The translations under genes and the position numbers were made by a program. This document shows positions 21,683 to 33,049 of a stretch of DNA of 64,000 nucleotides, piece after piece. The stretch lies in assembly GCA_021292165.1 (NCBI GenBank), contig CM037876.1, forward strand, positions 109,249,379 to 109,313,378. The letters run 5' to 3'. The DNA comes from Shinisaurus crocodilurus (lineage: Eukaryota > Chordata > Lepidosauria > Squamata > Shinisauridae). Each line of letters starts with the position of its first letter. The first letter of the stretch is position 1. A model generated the notes under the pieces. The model was not told where the DNA came from and did not search any database. It saw only the letters and a list, made by a program, of their open reading frames with translations.

Positions 21683-24600
21683 AAGGCACAATCCTATGCA
21701 TGTTTAGACAGGGGGGGAAATCCTACATCTCCCAGCATACCCCTGCCAGCCAGCCAGCCCAAATTCAGGTTAGGATTGCATTGTAAGGCTGTGTTAAACC
21801 AGCTGGGGAGTCAGGGAAGCCAGTAGGAAGCCAGTGGGGACTGAGAGAGTCAGGCAGGGTTGTGTGCTTGTATGTCAAAACAGATGGGAGCTCTGTGTGT
21901 GCGTGAGAGAGAGAGAGAGATTTTGCATCTACTGTATGTGTGGTGAGCTGGAGTGTGAGAGAAAAAGAGACAGGGATGAATGAATTGGCTGGCAGCGGGA
22001 GGGGAAAAGAGTTTGCCTTCTGTGAAATAAGTTTCTGTTTGCACTGAAAACTGGGTTCAAATGAGTTGTTTAATGTGTGGGGGTTCAGACTCCACCTCTA
22101 CCTTGTACTCAGTCTTTTGCGCAAGTTATTTGTCCCTTGCAACGAGCCACACCTCCCATGGCAACTGTTTTGTGTTGGTGCCCAGGAAAGCTTCTCAAAT
22201 TGCCAAATATGCCCACAAGTCCAAAAAGGTTGCCTTTCCCTGCTATACTCAATTGAACTTACTTCTGAGAAGGCACGTATGGGACTGCACTGTAAACAAT
22301 TTGACACAGTGGATACAAAAGTACAATTTACACAGATGTTTAATCGTTGCTATAAACATTAAAATGAATTATTCTAAAATTGCAATTAACTGCAATTTTA
22401 CTTTTATGCACAGGTTACTTTTACTTAATAATTGGTTGCAAACATAAAGTGTAATTATTCCTGCAATAGAATAAAACATATGGTCCATGATCCAGCCGAA
22501 GTTAAGCACTTTGAGTCCCATTGATTTCAAACTTTAAAAGCTAGTGCTAAAATCTCTTCCATAGAAAATGGGATTCCAAAGAAATATGTCACAAAGGGTT
22601 GTGTTTTGTTTTTTTTAGAAAACAAAATATCAGTATATTTTGGCCACTGTGCAACTTGAAATGTTCAGAAATTCAAAGTGCTATGCACTTTCATATGTTT
22701 TTTGATTAAATTTTCTCTTTTAGTTATGTCAAGAGATATTGTATACAGAAACAAATGAAAAAGAAGACCATCATGAAACAGGGTGTGGGTGAATTTCCTG
22801 GTATGTGGGATCTCAGGAGACTTTCTGCATGTGATATAGCATCTCTTCCAGAGTATTTTGGCATGCTTTTTTGCAGGTTGATGCTAAGCTGTTATCTGAG
22901 CCACACTAATTGGTGTTAAAGATCCAAGCAGACACTCAGAGCCACAGAGAGACCTCAGATCTCGGTAGAGAAGAAAGGAGGATATGCGCTGGCTCAGCGG
23001 ATTGGTGGGGCCTGGCGCCAATTGGGAGGCAGCATGGAGCACTTCAAGGCGGCCAGAGGCGGATCTGGAGTTGCAGCCAGAGCTTGCTGAGGCGAAGTGC
23101 AGACAGAGTAGGCTGTTTGGAGCTGAGAGAAAGAGACCGTTACCAGCCCCTTGGCTACTTCAATGTGCTGGCCCACATTTCCCAGCAAGACAAGTGGGGA
23201 AAGAAGTAAGAAGCCCCCTCCCTGCTGTGGGTAAGTGGGGGGTCGCTGCCACTAGCACTAGCAACAATCACTTGGGAGGAATGGGAAGCCAGGTGCACGG
23301 AAGTAGTGCAAGTGATGTTCTAGGGTGCTTGAGATTGGTTGGCTGCATTGCTGCTGTGCTTACCAGTTAAATTTCTAATAGCTCTTCAGACTGTACTGCA
23401 TCCTTCCTGGCTAGATAGTGCTAGCTGCTGCTCCACACCATGCATTTTGCATGCCCCCCCCCGCAATGCCCCCCCCCCGCTTCTCAATAGGGGCCATCCG
23501 TCAGCTCATGGAAGTGGGGGTTGGCTCCTGTTCTCTCCCCCCACCCCTGTAACTATGCTATTGGGCACTCTTTTTCTTCTTCCTTTCTAGGTAGGCATGT
23601 TGCACTTCTAGAGTATTGAAGGAGGGGAGTTATGGTGTTCTGAGAGACTGCAATCCTGGGGATTGGGGCCACTAATATCAGTAAATGTGCATAGGATTGG
23701 TCTTGTGAGCCTGTAATCCGGGGCACTTTTGCATCCTGCGCAATCCTGTGCAGGTTTAGTCGACCTTGCTTTCAGGAAATTGTGAGTAGGATTGCAGACT
23801 CTCTTAGGAGTAAGTCCCACTGAACTCAATGTTACTTACTTCTGTGTAAAAGAAACTCTGCAAGTGGTTGCTGGTTAAGGAAGTCCTCTAGGTGCTTAGC
23901 TGCATGTGCATAATTTGGTAGGGTGGCGCCTGGTGCCAGTTGGCCTAATCCATGCTGCTGCTGTGTCTCATCATCTTCATTGTCACCTCCAGGGGATTTA
24001 AATATTCTATATATAGAAAAAATATGTTTTTCCTTTTTTGAGCAAGGCAGGATTTTGCGCTCAGATTCCAAGCTTCTGTATATGCTATTGGGAAGGGTTT
24101 TTTAAATTATTATTATTTCCTTGATCTTGAAGATAATTCCTGAGGGATAAACCATGTTGTGTGAACTTTTGATTTTTCACTTAGGGCCCAACTACATTTG
24201 TCCTTATTTTGAAGGGAAAGCAGCAGATTGGTGAGGAGAGGTAAAAAGTAAACTGCAATCTCTCCTTCTTTTTCCTGTCCTGCAGAGGAGGCTAGAAAAG
24301 AGCAGGGGAGAGGCACACACACACCCCAAGCCAGGAAGCTCCTTAGAATCTCTTCTCACCCGACCCCCCCCCCCCAGTGCCACCTCCTCTTATGTTCTGC
24401 CACTTCTTCAGGGGTGGGGAGCACGCTCCTACCTCCTCTCTCTTGCTCACCTTATTTGTGCCCTTTGGCAGGGAAGGTTGGAGCCACAAATGCTGCCTAG
24501 AGCTGCTGCCTGCTAACTTGTCCTCTTCTTCAGCATAGAGGTGAAGCATAAGGTGAAGGAGCAGCCATTTTATCTACTCACCCACCCACCCACTCACCTG

Positions 24601-24841
24601 TCTGCTTTCTCCAGCTGCATGACATGGGGGGGGGGGTTTTTGCACCCAACTAGCCAGTTCTCCACATTACCCAGTGAGAGGGAATGAATGAGCAGGCAAA
24701 GGTGGCGGCGGCTGCTCCAAGGAGCATGCAGCTTTTACCCACTTGCTCCTTTTGTATGGGTAAACCCAATTCTTCTTCCCGCATTGTCCAAATAGAGACA
24801 ATGAGCAGTGTTCATGTCTCTATGACAATGAGCTGGTAGAG
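21683..24841. other. Intergenic DNA between WFS1 and JAKMIP1
   Basis: Mostly unassigned. Words such as AATCCTATGCATG (21690) and AGTAAGTCCCACTGA (23813) belong to a small palindromic repeat also at 33882-33963, 51391-51490 and 57806-57940. A block at 22910-23205 ends in AAGAA|GTAAG and could be a plus-strand non-coding exon, but nothing independent supports this. Confidence 0.4.
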
Positions 24842-24900
24842 CAGTGTTCTCCAACCTTGTAGGCCAAAAACATCTGGGGACCCAAGGTTGGAGAACACTG
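24842..24900. mobile_element. Minimal hAT-like MITE (59 bp)
   Basis: CAGTGTTCTCCAACCTTG and its inverse CAAGGTTGGAGAACACTG enclose about 20 bp. Flanks TGGTAGAG (24834-24841) and AGGTAGAG (24901-24908) match at seven of eight positions, the expected hAT duplication. It is the smallest member of the family that builds the palindrome at 17484-17833. Confidence 0.8.
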
Positions 24901-24908
24901 AGGTAGAG

Positions 24909-25530
24909 CACTGCAGAGAGAAAGGGCGGGTGAGCAGTTGGAGGGAGCAACAACCATCACTTGCCCAATCTTTTCTGCGAGAGAAGTAAAAGTGGAGTGA
25001 TTGTGAGGTGGCAGTGGCCGTTCCTTCATGGAGCAGACACTGCTTTGCCTTTCTCTCCCTCTGGGTAGCATGCTTCTGGGTGTGGATAGGAAACAGTGCA
25101 AGCAAGAGAAGGCAGCTGCTTTTCCTACCTCCTCTCTTGCTCATCCTTTCTGGCCACTGGCAGGGGTGATTGGGCCCATGGTGCTGCCTTGGAAGCACCA
25201 TGTGCAGCTGCCTCTGCCCACCCACTCACCTTTTCCCTCTGGGTGGTGCAGCATACAGGGTTGGCCATGGAAGGGTCAGCCACCTCATCCCCTCACTTGT
25301 TCACCTGAATTGTCCCTCTGGGCAGCACAGTGGTGAGGATTCTGCCCAGTGAGCCACATCCTCTTTGCTGTGCCACCCAGAGGGGGTGAGCTAAAGCAGG
25401 CTCAGAGTGGGAAGTAGTGTGTTTGTGTGTGGGGGTCAAGGGAGCATGAGTGGGGGCACAAGGGCATGTGTGGGAGAGGAATTTACCCTATGCACTTGAC
25501 TATGACTAGCAGGTGAATTGTTGCATACAA
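24909..25530. other. Sequence without recognised features
   Basis: GC-moderate DNA with frames on both strands and no domains. Confidence 0.35.
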
Positions 25531-25745
25531 GGTGGTGTAGCAGTTAGAGTGTTGGATTCCCAGGGAGAGATGCAGATTCAAATTCCCATTCAGCTGGCTC
25601 ACTGGGTGACCTTGGGCCAGTCACCATCTCTCAGTATAATCTACTTCACAGGATTATTGTGAGGGTAAATGTGGAGAATCATGTATGCTGCCTTAAGTTC
25701 CTTGGAGGAAGGGCAGCAGAATATAAATGTAATATAAATAAAGAA
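25531..25745 (+). repeat. tRNA-derived SINE, copy A
   Basis: The head GTGGTGTAGCAGTTAGAGTG resembles a pol III A box and AGATTCAAATTCC a B box. It continues with GGGTGACCTTGGGCCAGTCA and ends in ATATAAATGTAATATAAATA. Relatives lie at 40134-40340 and, inverted, at 53198-53436. Confidence 0.8.
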
Positions 25746-26089
25746 GACTTGGTTTGTTGCAGCCTGTAGTCACTGGGTTTATGTCTTGATTCGGGGACCT
25801 GTGGTTGCTGCTGTGTAGTTTTTGGTTAGGAGTCTGTCTGTGCATGGAATTACACTCTGTTGCATTTGAGCTTTGCGTAGAAATGTCGCAGACCAGCTCT
25901 TACATTTCGGGGCACCATTCACAAAACAGTTCATAACACAAACATCCTGTCATTGTGCAAGCCTATTAATGCATATAATGTGATAGAAAAAAATCTTTAT
26001 CCCAATTCAAACTGCAGGAGATAGAATTGAACCTCTTTATGTATTATAAATATAAATAAATAACTCAGTCTTTCATTCTGATCTCCCTT

Positions 26090-26562
26090 TCTTTGCTCCA
26101 GTATGGCCACTTTACGGGCTGAAGTGTTCTCTCACTGGGTTTTTAATGTTACCATTCATGATGTCATATTTGTGTCCACTTATTATTTTGCATAGAAACT
26201 GGTCTGTTTGCCCTATGTAGAATGCAGCAGGGTATTGCTGACAGAAGATGGCATATATCACATTGGAAGATAAGGCAGGTGAAGTAACCCCTGGTATTGT
26301 GAGTGGCATTAGGTAATAATGTTGCCAGAGTAGATACAGGGACAGAGTTGGCATTTGGGTTTATTGCAGGGTCTGATCCCTGTGTTTCTACCTTTATGTG
26401 GCCTTTTGCTAGTGAGTAGCTGTGCTAGATGGGGGGGGAGGATGGGGGGGGGGCAAGAACAGGCCTTCCACCCAAGGCCTGTGTGAGGGAAATGTCATTG
26501 TCTTGGATGGGCTGTAGCTCATTGATGATATGTTTGAGTGGTTTTAGCTAGGAATTGTAGGT
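26090..26562 (-). mobile_element. Penelope-like element, GIY-YIG endonuclease end
   Basis: A minus-strand frame at 26354-26112 reads V-I-Y-A-I-F-C, then A-A-F-Y-I-G-Q-T-D, then G-H-K-Y-D-I-M-N-G. This is the GIY-YIG nuclease pattern (Y-A-I and Y-I-G-Q-T) found at the C-terminus of Penelope-like retroelements. The order on the minus strand puts the polymerase at higher coordinates, where it is in fact found (31683-32660). The copy is cut at 26562 by a Ty1/copia element. Confidence 0.75.
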
Positions 26563-27041
26563 TGTTGGAAAATGCGACTGGAAGATGTCAACTCTGAAGG
26601 GAGGGTTTTTCAGATGACTGCCCATTAAAGGGTTAAGGCAGAGTGTGTGTAGTCTGACTGAAGGGCAGGGGGCAGAGTTCAGTGGACTGAACTACTTGAT
26701 TGAATCAGGGGAGGTAATGCTGGATGTTGCTTAGCAACAGGTTTGAATTCCATTCTAACACTCCTCTGACACGTTAGACCAGTCTGGAGTTAACTGACTT
26801 AACTGACTGCTTGCTAGGGTTTAGTAAGGAAGGATTGACTTTTGTGCTTTCCTCACCTCAGAATTGAATGAGTAACATTAAAAAAAACTGCACTTCTGTA
26901 ACCATCAAGCTTTAGTACCTGAGTAACCGTTTGTTACCCTTATTTTTCTTTTAAAAGCATCTACTTACAAATACATCGTGTGTGTGTGTGTGGGGGGGGG
27001 TTGTCTGAGAACTCTGCTGCTGCTTTTGTGCTCTGCCATCA
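26563..27041 (+). repeat. Left LTR of the copia element
   Basis: Begins TGTTGGAAAATGCG and ends CTCTGCCATCA. It differs from the right LTR by substitutions, a few indels and an expanded (GT)n/(G)n tract near 26980-27000. The many differences suggest an old insertion or recombined LTRs. Confidence 0.75.
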
Positions 27042-27351
27042 GGTTAGGGGCCCAGATCCAGGCATAGGCCTAGAATCAGTCAGAGTTCCAGCAGCTACAA
27101 GGCAGATCATTTTTTAAATACCTCAGGTTGTGCTGAGAAGAACAAACCAAGCCTCACAGAAAGAAGGGTGGGTCTTTCAAGGTTGCCACGGCGGCAGAGC
27201 TGAGAGGCATAGAGACACTTAAGACTCCACTTATCAAATTTGGAAGTTTAAAGTGGAGATGCTGTTAATGAAGGAAGAAGCAGTTTTACCCTGAAGTACA
27301 GACAGACCAGCAGAAAATGCTGGATCCTGGGATAAGCAGGATCAGCGTGCC

Positions 27352-27654
27352 ATGTCAACAATAGGGCTAACACTAGAAGACAGTCAGCTGATCCACCTCA
27401 GAGGGAAGCAAACTGCAAAGGGAATGTGGGAAGCGTTGAGAAGAATACACCAGTGTTCCAATCTCAACACTAAACTGTATCTTTTGAGGAAGTTATATGG
27501 CATGAGGCTGAAAAAGGAGGAAGAAATCCTGTCACATATAAATGCCATGTTAGAGATTGTGGAGTGTTTGAGAGGAATTAGTGAGGAACTAAAACAGCCA
27601 TATTGTTGTGCAGTCTTCCCGATGCTACAGTGCATTAGAAACCAGACGAGGTGA
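27352..27654 (+). pseudogene. Copia Gag fragment (UBN2-like)
   Basis: A 100-codon frame carries G-M-W-E-A-L-R-R-I-H, then N-T-K-L-Y-L-L-R-K-L-Y-G-M-R-L-K-K-E-E-E and I-L-S-H-I-N-A-M. This is the central Gag pattern of Ty1/copia (W-x-x-L, L-x-x-L-x-x-M-x-x, H-I-N-x-M). It ends at a stop before the zinc knuckle, which lies downstream in a different reading block. Confidence 0.7.
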
Positions 27655-27784
27655 TGAGTTGACTTGGAATACGTAAAGGGGAGATTGCTGGATTAAAGTA
27701 ATTGCAGGAAGGAAAACAAAGCAGTGATCCAGAATTCAGGAGTCCTGCAGACAGATGACAAGTTTTCATCAAAAGACAGAGATG

Positions 27785-28480
27785 AGAATTTGTTTTAGAT
27801 TTAAGAAGCAAGGACATCTAAAGAAAGACTGCAGAATCTGGAAGGCAAAAAGAAAACATCAACAAAGATGTGAGAAGGAAAAAGCAAGCACAGTCATCAA
27901 TAGGTCTTGAGAGGAGTCCTGGTATGCAACTTCCAAAGTTGAACAGAGGGGCAGAACCTCTGGGTGGTGCATTGACAGTGGTGCAACTAGACATATGTGC
28001 AATTATGAAGATTTCTTCAGTGAGCTGGACTGCACTGCTTTGCAGTTCAGTGAGCTGGACTGCACTGCAAGGTAAACATGATACATTTTACCTTGCTGAT
28101 GGTAATGGGCTGAATGTAAAAGGAAGGGGGGAAGGTTTTTTGAACTGACTGACACCATCTGGTGGTCAATCCAGGGTATTGGTGGAAGATGTTTTGTTTG
28201 TTCTAGATCTAAAATCCTTGTTAATATCTGTGAAACATTTAGCCAAGAAAGGACTGACTGTACACTTCTGTGGACGGACAAGAGTGCACAATCCAGAAAG
28301 GAGAAGAGATCATAGCCATGGGTATGGCAGGTGAGCACCTATACGAATGAAACTGAAAATGACAAAGCAGATCTGGTGAGGCAAGCTACGCAAGGTGTGC
28401 ATATGAAGTGTATGCATCTATGGCATCGATGTCTAGGTCACAGGCACCCAGATGCAATTAAAGAGTTGGTGAATAAGAGT
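27785..28480 (+). pseudogene. Copia zinc knuckle, protease and pre-integrase remnants
   Basis: At 27791-27832 the reading C-F-R-F-K-K-Q-G-H-L-K-K-D-C is a CCHC knuckle whose second Cys has become Phe. At 27974-28000 D-S-G-A-T-R-H-M-C is the aspartic protease active-site motif of copia elements. At about 28417-28467 L-W-H-R-C-L-G-H-R-H-P-D-A-I is the pre-integrase H-R-x-L-G-H motif. Stops and shifts separate them. A short duplicated stretch (TCAGTGAGCTGGACTGCAC) occurs twice near 28017-28066. Confidence 0.75.
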
Positions 28481-29382
28481 CTGACAAAAGACTTAGCAGT
28501 AACAACAAAAACAAAAGGGAGCTGGCTCTGAAGTAAATAAAATGCAAAAGTGCACCATGCACCAGAGCCAAAGTGTGTAAATATGACTATTCACATGCCA
28601 TAGAGCAATTGTGTTGGTATAACCATATAATTGAAAAGAAAAGAAGAAATATAGCATAAATCTTAGGAATAAAAATACACTGATAACAATACAAATATAG
28701 GTACAGATTACAAGAATGCCGGCTAACAGCTTGTTTCATTATCTTAATCAGAACATTCAAAATTGTTTTCTTCCCAGTGTAATTTTGCTGATATTCTTCT
28801 TCTCATATATTCATTTGTGGTTCTTAAATGGCATAGAATGTAAAAAGAAATTTTTTTACAATCAAAACATTGAAATAATTGCATTTAAATCCACAATTAT
28901 TAGGTAGGTACAATACATTTAGATTCACACCCTCCAGCAGAACAATGAAAAAATAGGGGTGAAGTCTCCAGGAGAAATATTATCAGGTACTCCAAGTCCT
29001 GTCCAAAAATTATCACAATTAACATGTTGTTCAAATGTTAATGTTTGAACACCATGTACACCATTGCCAAAAGCTTCACCTTCAGAAGGGGCGGTAGCAA
29101 GTACAGACAAGGTGCAATGAAAGAAAGACTCCTGAATTAATTAAGAGAATACAGAGAGGCCTAGTGAGGAGACAAAGGCAGAAACAGACGCCCCTGATCC
29201 AGATGACAGAGGAGAGCAGGCCGAGGAAAGGCAGCTTTGGAGATTGGGCCAGGTGACAAAAGGCATGCCTGCACAGAGACTCTCTTGTAAAGTGACAACC
29301 AAGACATAACCCAGAGATCGTCATCATGAACTTTTGGAGAAGATAAATTTCAGAGTGTGAACCATCTTTCGCTGAGAAGGGG

Positions 29383-29812
29383 TGTTGGAAAATGTGATGA
29401 TGTCTACTCTGAAAGGAGGTTTTTTTTTAAAGATGACTGCCCATTAAAGGGTTAAGGCAGAATGTGTATAGTCTGGTTGAAGCAGGGTTCAGTGGAGTGA
29501 ACCACTTGATTGAATCAAGGGAGGGAATGCTGGACATTGCTTAGCAACAGGTTTGAATTCCAATCTAACACTGCTCTGACAGTTAGACCAGTCTGGAGTT
29601 AACTGACTTAACTGACGCTTGGTAGGGTTTAGCCAGGAGGTTTGACTTTGACCTGCATGTTTTCCTTATCTAAGAACTGAATGAGTAACGCTTAATAAAC
29701 TGCACTTCTGTAACCATCAAGCTTTAGTACCTAAGTAACCGTATTTATCTTTTAAAAGCATCTACTTACAATCAAGTCCTGTGTGCGCGTGTGTTTGTCT
29801 CCTCTGCTACCA
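29383..29812 (+). repeat. Second LTR of the copia element
   Basis: Starts TGTTGGAAAATGTG directly after a purine run (GAGAAGGGG), a plausible polypurine tract. Ends CTCTGCTACCA. The following 200 bp repeats the sequence that precedes it at about 29117-29382. Confidence 0.75.
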
Positions 29813-30141
29813 ATGAAAGAAAGAGACTCCTGAATTAATTCAGAGAATGCAGAGAGGCCTAGTGAAGAAACAACCAAGACATAACATCTTGAACGTCTGT
29901 GTTCACTCTACACAGAGACTCTCTTATAAAGTGACAACCAAGACATAACCTAGAGATCATCATCATGAGCTTTTGGAGAAGATGAACCTGGGAGTGTGAA
30001 CTATCTTTCGTCAAGAAGGGGTATTGGAATATACGATGAGAAGAGATAAACTCTGAAAGGAGTTGGGTGTTGTTGTTTTTAAGTCAACAGCCCATTAAGG
30101 GTTAAGGTAGACTTGTAAGGTCTGGTTGAAGGGCAGGGTTC

Positions 30142-30217
30142 AGCTGTGCTAGTTGGGGGTGGGATAGGGGGCTTTAGTAAGTACAGGCCTTCCGCTCAAG
30201 GCCTGTGTGAGGGAAAT
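30142..30217 (-). mobile_element. Penelope-like element, piece between two insertions
   Basis: GCTGTGCTAG and CAGGCCTTCCGCTCAAGGCC repeat 26420-26490. The piece stops at 30217, where a solo LTR enters, and resumes at 31683. Confidence 0.75.
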
Positions 30218-31682
30218 TGTGGAGAAAGCCTGACACGAGTCTACATGCACACACACACACACACACACACACAGTCTCCGCCCAAGGGAGGGGGGCGAGG
30301 AGGGGGGGATGAAGTCACAGGAGAAGCAGCCAGACAGACCGTCATCCCCAACAAGGAAGAGTCTCGGTGGAAATCCACAAAACCCAAGGAAGGACCATCA
30401 AGAACCATCAAACTATCAGGGCAGTCTCAAAGAGCTGTAAAGTACCAGTACGTCACCTTCTTCCCGGGCAGGAATAAGCCCACCTAATACGAAGGGGCAG
30501 GCATAAGCCCCCACCTGGGGAGAGCGGGAACTCAGGGGTAGAAAACCCCTCTCCCTTCCGGTAAAGGGTTGTTGGGAACCCAGGGTACTTCGGAACCAGA
30601 TTCGTCCTCCAGGCGGCAGCTGGAGTAAGCCATTCCCATCCCCGGATCGGCCGATCCGGAGCCAGACTGAAATTGACTAGCGTAACGTCTTTGATCTGAG
30701 GTAACTGACTAATTCCAATGCGCTAGCCTAGGAGCCTGTTTCATTGACAAACGCAGGGGTCAACTGAGGTTGTGTTGACATTGTAGCAGGACCGGTGCAG
30801 GGCAGTTTGGCGCCCTAGGCTAAAGCAGCCCTGCTCTGCAACCTCCCGCCCCCCCCGCCGCCACCGCCGCCACCGCCACCGGACCCCCCCCGCACGCTGC
30901 CGCTGCCGCCGCCGCCCCCCCACCTACCTTCCCAGTCCGACGCCTCCACCGAAAAGGGACCCCCGCGCTCTGTTTTTGGCCGGGGGAAACCAGAGCAACA
31001 GGGCTGTTTAAGCCCTGTTGCCCTGGTACTTCCCGCCAAAACAGAGCGCGGGCAGGGCTCCGGAAACAGCACGGAGAAGGTAGGTGTCGGGGGGGGGGAG
31101 GCGGCGCGGAGGAGAGCTGAAGCGAAGCGAGGTGGGGGGGAGGTGGCGCGGGGGGGAGGCGGCGCAGAGGCGAAGTGAGGCGAGGTGGGGGGGAGGCGGC
31201 GCGGGGGGGGAGGCGGCGCAGAGGCGAGGCGAGGTGGGGGGAGGTGGCGCGGGGGGGAGGCGGCGCAGAGGCGAAGCGAGGCGAGGTGGGAGGCGGCGCG
31301 GAGGCGAGGCAAGGTAGGGGGGAGGCGCCCAGGCTCGGCCCCACCACTACTCCGGGCGCACTTACCTGGCTTTCTCGGAGAGGAGGGCGCCGGCAGCGAA
31401 GAGGAGCACAGCATTCTGCGCCCTCTTCCGCTACGCGCCCTAGGCAACCGCCTAGTTGGCCTAGCGGTAGCGCCGGCCCTGCATTGTAGAAAGCTGTTAG
31501 TTCCGTTCCGTATCTTGTGTAAACAAATAAAAGCCTTATTGGTCATTTAAAGGGCTCTGGTTTCCTCTTGTGTGCGCGAGCCTCCCAGGCGGTCTTCAGC
31601 GCTTGTACGGGCTGTAACTCAGTGCCGGTTAACCCGTTAAGCGCCGAACTCACGCAAAGGATCCAGTTGCTGATCCTTCACA
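30218..31682 (+). mobile_element. Solo LTR with 5-bp target duplication, containing a MITE
   Basis: Starts TGTGGAGAAAGCC, ends TCCTTCACA, and is flanked by GAAAT on both sides (30213-30217 and 31683-31687). TG/CA ends and a 5-bp duplication are those of an LTR retroelement. AATAAA lies at 31526-31531. Without the nested MITE and its duplication the LTR is 762 bp. It interrupts the Penelope-like element, whose sequence continues precisely on the far side. No coding region remains. A (CA)n tract spans about 30247-30274. Confidence 0.85.
30787..31481. mobile_element. hAT-type element, middle copy with GC-rich cargo (695 bp)
   Basis: Starts CAGGACCGGTGCAGGGCAG, ends GCCGGCCCTG, with a perfect 8-bp duplication CATTGTAG (30779-30786 and 31482-31489). 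The termini match 7619-7784 and 18480-19726. The interior differs: a palindromic block at about 30965-31050 (GTTTAAGCCCTGTTGCCCTG), shared with 47230-47320, and a minisatellite of GGCGGCGCGG and GAGGCGAAGCGAGG units at 31095-31320. Long frames on both strands of the minisatellite are compositional. Confidence 0.87.
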
Positions 31683-32660
31683 GAAATGTTATTGTCCAGG
31701 ATGGGCTGTAGCTCATTGATGATATGTTTGAGTGGTTTTAGCTAGGAACTGTAGGTGACAACTAGTGGTATTCTGTAATTTTCACTTCTAGGTCCAGCTG
31801 TCTGGTAAATTATTCCTGAGTACCAGTCTGGCCTCGTTTGTTTTTTCACTTGTAATGTGAAAAGATGCCTGAAGTAAATTCTTAAGTTATTATGAGTCTC
31901 TAAGTCTGAACAGATGTAGTTGTATCTTAGGGCTTCACTGTAGGCAATAGATTTAAGTGGTGTATTCTAGGTGGAAGCTGGAGCCTGGAAGCATATCAGT
32001 ATATGTACTGGCAACTAGGTTTCCAATATGAGCTGGTGCTTATATACCCATTATGTAGTTGCACAGTAGTATCCAGAAAGTGGACCTGTTGCATGGACTG
32101 GTCTAGGCTCAGGTTAAAGGTGTGAGAAAGTTATTGAGCTCCTGGTGGAACTTCTCATGTCTCCTTTCAATGAGTCCAAACATTAAAAGACATTATGTAT
32201 CTTGGCTTTTGGGGAGAGGAGCTGAAAAAAGGCATTTCCAAGTCAACCATGAAGATGTTGGCATAATGTGTAACCATGTGAGTACCAATGGCAGTGCCAT
32301 TAATCTGAAGATTCATGTTCTTTCCGAAGCTGAAATAATTGTGGGTAGTACAAAGTGTAAGTATGTGTAGTGGTGACTAGGTTTATTGTAATCTCATCTG
32401 GAGTGATATTTCTTGTAGTCATTCTTTGTAGGGGATGCTGGTATAAAGAGCCTCAATATCCAGGGTGGCTAGGATGGTTTTCTCTAGGAGGTTGTCAATG
32501 GATTGTAACTTCCTTATGAAGTCAGTGGTGACCCATAATTAACTTGAAGTATTTGTGGTATAATTGTCTGAGAAGGGAGTTCATATAACCAGACACCCCT
32601 GCTATGATAGTACCAATTGCTGAAACTATGGGGCACCTAGGATTGCGTATTTTGCGTAGC
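31683..32660 (-). mobile_element. Penelope-like element, reverse-transcriptase part
   Basis: The first 70 bp repeat 26500-26562. On the minus strand near 32350-32220 the reading is L-Q-I-N-G-T-A-I-G-T-H-M, then Y-A-N-I-F-M-V-D-L-E, which matches the Q-x-x-G-T-A-M-G and A-N-L-F-M palm motifs of Penelope-like polymerases. Stops interrupt the frame. A second fragment of the same domain, from another copy, lies at 59870-60330. Confidence 0.7.
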
Positions 32661-32929
32661 AGATAGAACAGGGGTCTCAAACCATTTTGAGCCCATTAAC
32701 ACATTTGAAGTTTTGATAAAGAGGCATGGCTACCGCCACAAAATGGCTGCTGTGGGATGCATGGCTAGTCACAAGATGACTGGCATGGGAGGCATGGCTA
32801 GCTACAAAATGGCAAGAAGATAAGTCAGATCTGGTAAATCAGAAATGAATCATCATGACTTTGTGTGATTATATGGGATCTGCATAAAACCACTATGAAA
32901 TTAAAGCTTACAATGCACATACTGTAGAG
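32661..32929. other. Possible further MITE fragment
   Basis: CAGGGGTCTCAAACC at 32669 is a Charlie/hAT-type terminal word, followed by a run of GGCATGGCTA repeats. I cannot find the second end. Confidence 0.35.
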
Positions 32930-33049
32930 CAGTGTTTTCCAACCTTGGGTCCCCAGATGTTTTTGGCCTACAACTCCCAGCATGCGCCAGCCAGCATGCT
33001 GGGAGTTGTAGACCAAAAACATCTGGGGACCCAAGGTTGGAGAATACTG
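32930..33049. mobile_element. Palindromic hAT-like MITE (120 bp)
   Basis: CAGTGTTTTCCAACCTTGGG at the left and CCCAAGGTTGGAGAATACTG at the right enclose TACAACTCCCAGCATGC and its inverse. Flanks CTGTAGAG (32922-32929) and CTGTAGAC (33050-33057) match at seven of eight bases. Confidence 0.85.

Larger units (their letters stand above)
26563..30141 (+). mobile_element. Rearranged Ty1/copia LTR retrotransposon
   Basis: Order: LTR (26563-27041), internal region (27042-29382), second LTR (29383-29812), a repeated piece of the 3' internal region (29813-30021), and the start of a third LTR (30022-30141). The LTRs share TGTTGGAAAATG, TGACTGCCCATTAAAGGGTT, GCTTAGCAACAGGTTTGAA and CCATCAAGCTTTAGTACCT. 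The internal region encodes copia-type Gag, zinc knuckle, protease and pre-integrase pieces but has no integrase core, reverse transcriptase or RNase H. Hence it is a deleted, non-autonomous copy. It sits inside a Penelope-like element, about 140 bp of which is present on both sides. Confidence 0.85.

Noticed and set aside
30815..31546. 243-codon Pro/Arg-rich minus-strand frame
   Set aside because: It is the minisatellite interior of the hAT element at 30787-31481; open frames on both strands reflect GC content.
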